Assembly: GCA_027620395.1 (NCBI GenBank)
Contig: JAQBZY010000129.1
Location: 1 to 5,565 of the forward strand
Reading direction: 5' to 3'
From: Pseudomonadota bacterium
Lineage (GTDB): Bacteria; Pseudomonadota; Alphaproteobacteria; Rhodospirillales; Casp-alpha2
DNA: 5,565 nucleotides
The position numbers and the translations under genes are program-made. The notes under the pieces were generated by a model. That model did not search any database, was not told the origin of the DNA, and saw only the letters and a program-made list of their open reading frames with translations. Position 1 is the first letter of the stretch, and each line of letters starts with the position of its first letter. Of the stretch, positions 1 through 5,565 are shown one piece after another.

Positions 1-1791
1 GGGCACGGCGCCGACGACTGGGTGCTCGGGATTAAGAACGGCATCGAAGTGCCGCAGACGGTTTCCGCGGATGGCACCTATTATCCGCACGTGCCGCTGT
101 TTGCTGGCGAGCACGTCTATAAATGCAACGATCATGTCGCCGACGTGATCCGGGACGCCGGTGGATTGTTGGGCCGGGGCAAGCTGCGGCACCGCTATCC
201 GCATAGCTGGCGCTCGAAGCAGCCGCTGATTTTCCGCAATACCGCGCAATGGTTCATTTCGATGCAGACGACAGGGCTCCGCGACAAGGCCCTGGCCGCC
301 ATCGACGCCACCCGCTTCGTTCCGGTTTCGGGTCAGACCCGGCTCCGTGCCATGATCGCCGAACGTCCGGATTGGGTGGTGTCTCGCCAGCGCGCCTGGG
401 GCGTGCCGATCTGTGTCTTTGTCGACAAGAATTCCGGCGAACCGCTCAGGGATCAGGCGGTGTTGGATCGGACCATTGCGGCATTCAAAGCCGAAGGCGC
501 CGATGCTTGGTTCGCCTCGCCAGCTTCTCGGTTCCTCGGAGATAAATACGACGCCGACGACTTTGAGCAGGTGACCGACATTTTGGATGTTTGGTTCGAT
601 AGCGGGTCGACGCACGCCTATGTGTTGGAAAGCGGCAAGTGGGATCTTCGCTGGCCGGCGTCGCTCTATCTGGAAGGCACCGACCAGCATCGCGGCTGGT
701 TTCATTCGTCGTTGTTGGAAAGCTGCGGCACCAGGGGCCGGGCACCCTATGACGCCGTCTTGACGCATGGCTTCGTGATGGCCGAGGACGGCCAGAAGAT
801 GTCGAAGTCCTTGGGCAACATTGTGGCCCCCGCCGACGTCATCAAGCAATTCGGCGCCGATATCCTCAGGCTCTGGGTGATCAATTCCGATTATTCGGAA
901 GATCTCCGGATCGGTCCGGAAATCCTCAAGCAGCAGTCCGATATTTACCGCCGGCTTCGGAACACGCTCCGTTACGTGATCGGCAATCTGGATGGCTTTA
1001 GCGACGCGGAACGGTTGGCGCCATCCGCGATGCCGGAACTCGAGCGCTGGGTGCTGCACCGGATCGCGATGTTGGACGTGGCGCTCCGCGATGCCTGCGG
1101 CAATTTCGAGTTTCACGGCTTCTTCGCCGAACTACATACGTTTTGCGCCGTCGATTTGTCGGCGCTCTATTTCGATGTCCGCAAGGACGCGCTCTATTGC
1201 GGCCGTGCAGAGTCACATGAGCGCCGGGCATCCCGCACGGTGCTGGCGATTTTGTTCGAGCATCTGACGGCCTGGCTGGCGCCATTTCTTTGCTTCACCG
1301 CTGAGGAAGCGTGGCTGGCCCGCAATCCGGCACGCGGCACCGGCAATTCGGTGCATCTTCGGACTTTTCCCGACATCCCGGCGGATTGGCGCGACGATGC
1401 CCTGGCCGAAAAGTGGCAGACCGTGCGCCGGCTCCGCCGCGCCGTCACCGGGGCCTTGGAAATTGCCCGGGCCGAGAAAAGGATCGGCTCGAGCCTACAG
1501 GCGCATCCGGTGGTGCACGTGCCCGCCGCCGACCGCGCCGTCGCGGCCGGGCTCGATTTCGCGGAGCTTTGCATCACGTCCGCGATCACGTTCGCGGACG
1601 GAGAAGCCGCCGCCGATGCCATCCGAAGCGACGATGCGCCTGGCATCGCCGTCGTTGTCGGCTTGGCGTCGGGTGCAAAATGCGAGCGCTGTTGGAAGGT
1701 CTTGGACGAAGTCGGAACCAACACCGAACACCCGACCATCTGCGGCCGTTGTGCCGATGCCGTCAGGCACATACCGTCCGCCGCCGCATGA
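1..1791 (+). CDS. ileS: Isoleucyl-tRNA synthetase, C-terminal part (5' end outside window)
   Basis: Class I aminoacyl-tRNA synthetase that charges tRNA-Ile with isoleucine in the cytoplasm. The frame is open from base 1, so the ATG at 22 is internal; about 596 codons are visible of a protein usually 930-960 residues long. The catalytic HIGH motif and most of the CP1 editing domain are therefore upstream. Visible residues 2-7 (HGADDW) match the end of the editing domain. Then come YPHSWRSK (~59-66), QWFISM, RPDWVVSRQRAWGVPI (~122-137), DVWFDSGSTHA (~196-206), EGTDQHRGWFHSSLLES, and the ATP-binding loop KMSKS at 266-270 (bases 796-810). The anticodon-binding helical domain follows. The C-terminal zinc finger is intact, with cysteines at visible residues 561, 564, 581 and 584 (CERCW and CGRC). 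The zinc finger marks the bacterial-type enzyme of the E. coli kind. It ends TGA, overlapping the lspA start by 4 bases. No frameshift or lost key residue is seen. Confidence 0.98.
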   Translation, partial: GHGADDWVLGIKNGIEVPQTVSADGTYYPHVPLFAGEHVYKCNDHVADVIRDAGGLLGRGKLRHRYPHSWRSKQPLIFRNTAQWFISMQTTGLRDKALAAIDATRFVPVSGQTRLRAMIAERPDWVVSRQRAWGVPICVFVDKNSGEPLRDQAVLDRTIAAFKAEGADAWFASPASRFLGDKYDADDFEQVTDILDVWFDSGSTHAYVLESGKWDLRWPASLYLEGTDQHRGWFHSSLLESCGTRGRAPYDAVLTHGFVMAEDGQKMSKSLGNIVAPADVIKQFGADILRLWVINSDYSEDLRIGPEILKQQSDIYRRLRNTLRYVIGNLDGFSDAERLAPSAMPELERWVLHRIAMLDVALRDACGNFEFHGFFAELHTFCAVDLSALYFDVRKDALYCGRAESHERRASRTVLAILFEHLTAWLAPFLCFTAEEAWLARNPARGTGNSVHLRTFPDIPADWRDDALAEKWQTVRRLRRAVTGALEIARAEKRIGSSLQAHPVVHVPAADRAVAAGLDFAELCITSAITFADGEAAADAIRSDDAPGIAVVVGLASGAKCERCWKVLDEVGTNTEHPTICGRCADAVRHIPSAAA

Positions 1792-2291
1792 ACGGAAATT
1801 GGACAGCGCCACTTGAGCGCAGCCGGTCGATGCCACTCGCCGGCGGACTCGCCGTCGCCGTCGCGGTCATCGATCAGATCAGCAAGGCGGCGATTTTGGA
1901 TATGATGCAGCCGCCCCGGATGATCGAGGTGACGCCGTTCTTTAATATTGTCCTGGGCATGAACAGGGGCGTGAGCTTCGGCATGTTCAGCGCCGACGAT
2001 CCGAGGGCGCCTTATCTGCTGACCGGCATTGCCGGCGCCGTCGTCGGCCTTCTGGTGCTGTGGTTATGGAAATCGGCGAATAGGATCAGCGCCACGGGCA
2101 TCGGTCTGATCATCGGTGGCGCCGTTGGCAATGTCATCGATCGGATGCGCTTCGGCGCTGTCATCGACTTTCTGGACTTTCATCTCGCCGGCTGGCACTG
2201 GCCGGCATTCAACGCCGCCGATGCGGCGATTTGCCTAGGCGCCGCGATGATCGTGGCGGAATCCCTTCTCTCGCCGGCGAAAAAGGCTTAG
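1788..2291 (+). CDS. lspA: Lipoprotein signal peptidase (signal peptidase II)
   Basis: Inner-membrane aspartyl protease that removes the signal peptide from diacylglyceryl-prolipoproteins just before the lipobox cysteine. At 167 residues it has the usual family length. Hydrophobic segments at roughly 16-37, 76-95, 102-118 and 144-162 fit the four-helix topology. Family motifs are present: DQISK (29-33), N59-R-G-V-S-F64, GNVIDR with D118, VIDF (125-128), and WPAFNAAD ending in D145. By family knowledge D118 and D145 are the catalytic pair. The ATG at 1788 overlaps the ileS stop as ATGA and I see no clear Shine-Dalgarno site before it, so translation is probably coupled to ileS. A later ATG at 1830 (Met15) also precedes the first membrane helix and cannot be excluded. 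The frame is open well upstream into ileS, but that part is out-of-frame ileS sequence. The next gene encodes a predicted lipoprotein, a likely substrate. Confidence 0.96.
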   Translation: MNGNWTAPLERSRSMPLAGGLAVAVAVIDQISKAAILDMMQPPRMIEVTPFFNIVLGMNRGVSFGMFSADDPRAPYLLTGIAGAVVGLLVLWLWKSANRISATGIGLIIGGAVGNVIDRMRFGAVIDFLDFHLAGWHWPAFNAADAAICLGAAMIVAESLLSPAKKA

Positions 2292-2300
2292 AATTAGAGA

Positions 2301-2903
2301 ATGTCCGTGTTCAAGGTGCAATCGACCGCAAGTTTTCGGAGGCCGTTGGCGGTGGCGCTCGTCGCCGCCATGGCGGTGTCCGTCGTCGGCTGCGAATCGG
2401 CCAGAAAGGTTGTCGGCCGCTCCAAGGACGCGCCGGACGAATTCGTCGTCTACCAGCGTCCGCCGCTCAGCCTGCCGCCGGAATATGGGCTCCGGCCGCC
2501 GGAACCCGGCAGTGGCTCTCGAGCGCAGGCGATTTCCCCTTCCGATGAGGCGCAGGCGGCGCTGCTCAGGCGCTCGGCGACGGTCCGCCAGGGACAATCC
2601 AAAGATCCGACGCTGTCGGACGGCCTTAATGTCATTCTCCGTGAGACCGGCGGCAACGCAGCCGATCCATCGATCCGAACCGTCGTCAATCAGGAGACAT
2701 CGGTCCTGAGCAAGGAGGACCGCCGGTTGGTCGACAAGATGATTTTCTGGGTCGACGACCAGCCTTATCAGGGGACGGTTGTCGATTCCGCGGCGGAACA
2801 AAAGCGGATTCAGGAAAATCAGGCCCTTGGCAAGCCGCTGACGGCCGGCGAAACGCCGCAAATCAAGAGCAAGCCGGCGCGCAAGGGCCTTCTCGAATTT
2901 TGA
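2301..2903 (+). CDS. DUF3035 / BamF-like outer-membrane lipoprotein
   Basis: Predicted lipoprotein of 200 residues. A basic N-terminus (FRRP, 12-15) is followed by a hydrophobic stretch (~16-29) and the lipobox VVGC, with the lipidated cysteine at residue 31. Residue +2 is Glu, not Asp, so outer-membrane sorting is expected. The mature part starts with a basic linker, then a proline-rich segment (about 45-70) containing PDEFVVYQRPPLSLPPEYGL. This resembles the DUF3035 family of alphaproteobacteria, to which I recall the Caulobacter BAM accessory subunit BamF belonging, and recalls the short BamC N-terminal motif that contacts BamD. The remainder (80-200) is hydrophilic and probably flexible, with no catalytic motif. 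It starts 9 bases after lspA with only a weak purine run (AGAGA) directly before the ATG. The lipoprotein call is strong. The BamF role is inferred from the motif and gene order, since I could not run a profile search; it could be another DUF3035 lipoprotein of unknown function. Confidence 0.85.
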   Translation: MSVFKVQSTASFRRPLAVALVAAMAVSVVGCESARKVVGRSKDAPDEFVVYQRPPLSLPPEYGLRPPEPGSGSRAQAISPSDEAQAALLRRSATVRQGQSKDPTLSDGLNVILRETGGNAADPSIRTVVNQETSVLSKEDRRLVDKMIFWVDDQPYQGTVVDSAAEQKRIQENQALGKPLTAGETPQIKSKPARKGLLEF

Positions 2904-2905
2904 TC

Positions 2906-2924
2906 GCGCCGACGTGATCGGCGC
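2906..2924 (+). other. GC-rich stem-loop after the lipoprotein gene
   Basis: A perfect 7-bp inverted repeat, GCGCCGA (2906-2912) and TCGGCGC (2918-2924), with a 5-base loop. It starts 2 bases after the lipoprotein stop codon, where a terminator or an mRNA 3'-end stabiliser would sit. No T-run follows (the next bases are TGCATTGAAG), so it is not a standard intrinsic terminator. It may be a weak attenuator or processing barrier between the lspA-lipoprotein segment and the peptidase pair. Confidence 0.4.
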
Positions 2925-2928
2925 TGCA

Positions 2929-2957
2929 TTGAAGTGGCCCCGAAAATGGGCCATATC
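2929..2957 (+). promoter_or_regulatory. Weak promoter-like match before the M16 pair
   Basis: TTGAAG (2929-2934) resembles a -35 box and is followed after 17 bases by CATATC (2952-2957), a poor -10 match (3 of 6 to TATAAT). The spacer contains the inverted repeat 2934-2954. If used, transcription would begin at about 2964, the preferred start codon, giving a leaderless or nearly leaderless mRNA. This fits the absence of a Shine-Dalgarno site there, but the evidence is thin and the genes may simply be read through from lspA. Confidence 0.2.
2934..2954. repeat. Inverted repeat just before the first M16 gene
   Basis: TGGCCC (2935-2940) and GGGCCA (2948-2953) form a 6-bp perfect inverted repeat around a 7-base AT-rich centre, extended by a G-T wobble pair at 2934/2954. 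It lies 10 bases upstream of the preferred ATG at 2964 and covers the alternative GTG (2934) and ATG (2946) starts of the same frame. It could be an RNA hairpin in the leader or a DNA operator. In GC-rich DNA a 6-bp arm can occur by chance. Confidence 0.3.
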
Positions 2958-2963
2958 CCGGCT

Positions 2964-4313
2964 ATGTTGAAATTTCAAAAGTCGTCACTTCTGATCGCGG
3001 CGCTCCTCGCCTTTGGTCTATTGGCGGGCAAACCGGTCGCCGCCCGCATCTTCGATCCCGAGACCTTCACGCTAGCCAACGGCATGCAGGTGGTATTGAT
3101 CACCAACCACCGCGCACCGGTGGTCAGGCACATGGTCTGGTACAAAGTCGGTTCCGCCGACGAGGCGCCGGGAGAAAGCGGCATCGCGCATTTTCTCGAA
3201 CATTTGATGTTCAAGGGCACCAGAACCTTGAAGCCGGGTGAGTTTTCGGCCCGGGTGGCCAGAAACGGCGGCCAGGAAAACGCCTTCACGTCTTACGATT
3301 ATACCGCGTATCACCAGACCATCGCCCGCGACCGCTTGGCCATGGTCATGGAGATGGAAGCCGACCGGATGACAAATTCGGTGATCACGGCCGAACAAGT
3401 CGACCCGGAACGTCAGGTGGTATTGGAGGAACGAAGATCCCGCACCGACAACTCGCCCGCCGCTCAGCTGGGCGAACAGGTCAATGCCGTGCTGTATCTC
3501 AACTACCCTTATCGCCGCCCGATCATCGGTTGGGAACACGAAATCCGCGAGCTCGACCTCGACCGGATTCTTGCTTTCTACAAGCGGCATTACGCGCCCA
3601 ACAACGCGGTTCTGATCGTCGAGGGTGATGTCGGAATGTCCGAACTGAAGGCCTTGGCCGAAAAGACCTATGGCCAAGTGCCGGCAGCCAAACCGATTGC
3701 CCGCCTCCGAACCCAGGAGCCGCCGACCCGGGCCGATCTCCGCGTGGTCCTGGAAAATGAACGGGTCCGGCAACCCGGCTGGGGCCGCATCTATCTGGCG
3801 CCCGGCTATATGACCGGTGCCACGGAGCACGCCTACGCCTTGCAGATACTCTCCGAAATCATCGGTGGCGGCGCATCGAGCCGTTTGAACCGGCGCCTGG
3901 TCATCGACCAAGGCATCGCGCTTTCGGCCGGCAGTTACTACAGTCCTGATGACATCGGTCCGTCCACATTTGGGTTCCATGCGTCCCCGAAAGCTGGCAT
4001 TCCGATGGTCACGGTCGAGGCCGCCGTCGCGGCTGAAATCGCCCAAATTCTGGGAACTGGCGTCACCGAGGCGGAAGTTGCCGATGCCCGCAGGCGCATG
4101 GCCGATGCCGCGATCCTGGCCCGCGATAGTTTCGGGACCGCAGCGAGGATTATCGGCGCCGCGCTTGCGATCGGCCGCAGCGTCGATGATGTCGAGGCCT
4201 GGCCAGAGCGGGTCGACGCCGTCACCGCCGCCGCCGTCAACGCCGCCGCGCGTCATGTATTTCTGAATGCACGGAGCGTGACGTCGGAACTTCTAGCCAA
4301 ACCGGCGGGATGA
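2964..4313 (+). CDS. Periplasmic M16B zinc peptidase, catalytic (HxxEH) subunit
   Basis: Insulinase/pitrilysin-type (M16) metallopeptidase of 449 residues, the usual length for a two-domain M16B subunit of the mitochondrial processing peptidase beta type. The inverted zinc motif HFLEH is at 76-80 (H76 and H80 ligands, E79 catalytic base). The third ligand is expected in VVLEER, most likely E156, 76 residues after H80 as in processing peptidases. NAFTSYDYTAYH (106-117) and the glycine-rich GGGASSRL (301-308) are further family signatures. The C-terminal domain lacks the Arg/Tyr pair (LVIDQGIAL where REKRGLAY would be expected), so the site should be completed by the partner gene downstream. 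I chose ATG 2964 because it gives a clean signal peptide (basic start, hydrophobic ~9-21, cleavage near A27), so the protein is likely periplasmic. In-frame GTG 2934 and ATG 2946 are alternatives; none has a good ribosome binding site. The stop overlaps the next start as ATGA. Natural substrates are unknown. Confidence 0.93.
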   Translation: MLKFQKSSLLIAALLAFGLLAGKPVAARIFDPETFTLANGMQVVLITNHRAPVVRHMVWYKVGSADEAPGESGIAHFLEHLMFKGTRTLKPGEFSARVARNGGQENAFTSYDYTAYHQTIARDRLAMVMEMEADRMTNSVITAEQVDPERQVVLEERRSRTDNSPAAQLGEQVNAVLYLNYPYRRPIIGWEHEIRELDLDRILAFYKRHYAPNNAVLIVEGDVGMSELKALAEKTYGQVPAAKPIARLRTQEPPTRADLRVVLENERVRQPGWGRIYLAPGYMTGATEHAYALQILSEIIGGGASSRLNRRLVIDQGIALSAGSYYSPDDIGPSTFGFHASPKAGIPMVTVEAAVAAEIAQILGTGVTEAEVADARRRMADAAILARDSFGTAARIIGAALAIGRSVDDVEAWPERVDAVTAAAVNAAARHVFLNARSVTSELLAKPAG

Positions 4314-5565
4314 GTAGGGTGGCGAATATGCGGCACATTTATCAGGCGTTGATTGTCTGCGCCCTTTGTTTCTCGGTGTCGCCGGCGCAGGCCGTCGAGG
4401 TCGAAAAGGTGGTCTCGGCGAAGGGGATCACGGCCTGGTTGGTGAGAGACAGCGCCAATCCGATCACCTCGATCCGGTTTTCGTTCCGTGGTGGCAGTAG
4501 CCTCGACCCGGCCGGCAAGCAAGGTCTCGCCACGTTCGCCGCTAGCGTCATGGACGAAGGTGCCGGCGACTTAGATAGCCAGGCGTTTCAAAAGGAGCTT
4601 GAGGATCTATCGGTATCGCTCCGTTTCGATACCGGGCTTGACGGATTCAACGGTCGACTCCGCACCCTCAACAAGCACCGCGACCGGGCCGCCGAGTTGA
4701 TGCGCCTGGCACTGAGCTCGCCTCGCTTTGACAAGGAGCCGACCGAGCGGGTGCGCGCGCAGTTGATCTCGGGCCTCCGACAATCCGAACAGGATCCGAA
4801 TACCCTTGCCAGCCGGGCAATGTTCAAGACCATGTTTCCAGCACATCCCTATGCCCAGCCGTCCGGCGGGAGCATCGAAGGCATTTCAAAAATAGATGCC
4901 GCCGACCTCAAGATGTTCGTCGCTGCACGCCTGGCGCGTGACAATCTGACCGTCGGGGTGGTCGGCGATATTTCCAAGGCCGAACTGGGCCAGCTGTTGG
5001 ACCGGATTTTTGGCGGCCTGCCGGCTAAGGCGACCGCCGGCACCGTCACCAAGACCATGCCGACCACCAAGGCTGGGGTGCGGATTGTCGATTTGGCCGT
5101 GCCGCAAAGCAGTATCCAGTGGGCGCAACCGGGGCTGCTCCGCAGCGATCCGGATTTCTACGCTGCCTATGTCCTCAATTACGTTCTGGGCGGCGGCGGC
5201 TTTGTCTCCAGACTCTACTCGGAAGTCCGCGAAAAGCGCGGCCTTGCCTATTCGGTCTATTCCTACCTGATGCCGTTGGACCGGGCCGGTGCCTGGGTCG
5301 GCGGGGCCGCCACGGCCAATGCCAGGGTTTCGGAGACGCTCGAGACCGTCAAGGCGGTGTGGGCCCGGATGGCGGCCGAAGGCCCGACGGCGGACGAGCT
5401 CAAAAATGCCAAGACCTATCTGACCGGCAGCTTTCCGCTGCGCTTCACGTCGTCGGATCGGATCGCCGGCATGCTGGTCGGCATGCAGGAAGACAAGCTC
5501 GGCATCGACTACATCGACCGCCGCAACAGCTATATCGAAAAGGTGACCCTCGCCGATGTCCGCCG
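4310..5565 (+). CDS. M16B peptidase-like partner subunit lacking HxxEH (3' end outside window)
   Basis: The first 418 codons of a second M16-family protein, open at the window edge and probably missing only a few dozen residues. The zinc motif is lost: in the region aligning with GIAHFLEHLM of the upstream protein it has GLATFAASVM, so the two His and the Glu become T75, S79 and A78. The C-terminal domain keeps GGGGFVSRLYSEVREKRG (294-311) and the R307/Y314 pair (REKRGLAY) that in M16B heterodimers supports substrate binding at the partner's zinc site. The N-terminus is a signal peptide, hydrophobic to about 23 and ending SPAQA, with cleavage after A28. It overlaps the catalytic subunit gene by 4 bases (ATGA), as expected for a stoichiometric pair. 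A second in-frame ATG at 4328 has a purine-rich AGGG (4316-4319) 8 bases upstream and would give a more compact signal peptide, so the true start may be 4328. It is expected to be a non-catalytic subunit in the periplasm. Confidence 0.92.
   Translation, partial: MSRVANMRHIYQALIVCALCFSVSPAQAVEVEKVVSAKGITAWLVRDSANPITSIRFSFRGGSSLDPAGKQGLATFAASVMDEGAGDLDSQAFQKELEDLSVSLRFDTGLDGFNGRLRTLNKHRDRAAELMRLALSSPRFDKEPTERVRAQLISGLRQSEQDPNTLASRAMFKTMFPAHPYAQPSGGSIEGISKIDAADLKMFVAARLARDNLTVGVVGDISKAELGQLLDRIFGGLPAKATAGTVTKTMPTTKAGVRIVDLAVPQSSIQWAQPGLLRSDPDFYAAYVLNYVLGGGGFVSRLYSEVREKRGLAYSVYSYLMPLDRAGAWVGGAATANARVSETLETVKAVWARMAAEGPTADELKNAKTYLTGSFPLRFTSSDRIAGMLVGMQEDKLGIDYIDRRNSYIEKVTLADVR

Noticed and set aside
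1311..1787. N-terminal extension of the lspA frame into ileS
   Set aside because: The extension is Arg/Pro-rich, overlaps conserved IleRS sequence including the zinc finger, and would place about 159 extra residues before a protein that is complete from 1788.
2906..2924. Intrinsic terminator at the end of the lipoprotein gene
   Set aside because: The stem is good but no T-run follows it, so I list it only as a stem-loop of uncertain role.
2235..2978. A 247-residue minus-strand open frame opposite the lipoprotein gene and the intergenic gap
   Set aside because: Its protein is Arg-rich low-information sequence and it is antisense to a frame with a signal peptide and lipobox; the + strand reading is far better supported.
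3072..4256. A 394-residue open frame on the minus strand opposite the catalytic M16 gene
   Set aside because: It lies entirely antisense to a gene with clear M16 motifs and has no recognisable domain; long antisense frames are expected from the codon bias of GC-rich DNA.
4358..4369. Possible lipobox in the second M16 protein (Cys17 and Cys20 in the signal peptide)
   Set aside because: The residues before the cysteines are Val and Leu, not Gly/Ala/Ser, and a good signal peptidase I site (AQA) follows, so a soluble exported protein is more likely.
1..5565. Previously undescribed mobile, defence or CRISPR-type system
   Set aside because: All coding space is explained by five recognisable housekeeping or envelope genes; I see no direct repeat arrays, transposase, tRNA, integration site or change in base composition.

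Overview
The window looks like an ordinary chromosomal stretch from an alphaproteobacterium, plausibly of the Rhodospirillales type. The DNA is GC-rich (around 60% by eye). The IleRS and M16 sequences have an alphaproteobacterial character, and I recognise the gene order ileS - lspA - DUF3035/BamF-like lipoprotein - M16 peptidase - M16 peptidase from that class. The taxonomic call rests on recalled family knowledge, not on a search.

Layout: all five genes are on the + strand and tightly packed. Bases 1-1791 are the C-terminal ~596 codons of isoleucyl-tRNA synthetase; its start lies upstream of the window. lspA (1788-2291) overlaps its stop by 4 bases (ATGA). A short gap of 9 bases follows, then a 200-residue lipoprotein (2301-2903) of the DUF3035/BamF-like type. 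The only real intergenic gap is the next 60 bases (2904-2963), which hold two perfect or near-perfect GC-rich inverted repeats and a weak promoter-like match. Two M16B zinc-peptidase-family genes follow, again joined by an ATGA overlap: the first (2964-4313) carries the HxxEH zinc motif, and the second (4310 to the window end, cut off) has lost it but keeps the Arg/Tyr pair.

How the genes fit together: ileS is a translation housekeeping gene. The other four concern the cell envelope. LspA cleaves prolipoprotein signal peptides, and its immediate neighbour is a lipoprotein that should need it, probably an accessory subunit of the outer-membrane beta-barrel assembly (BAM) machine. The two exported M16 proteins look like the complementary halves of one periplasmic heterodimeric metallopeptidase. 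I see no mobile elements, CRISPR arrays, RNA genes or signs of recent transfer. There is no convincing novel system here; the points most worth following are the BamF-like/M16 envelope linkage and the control region between them.
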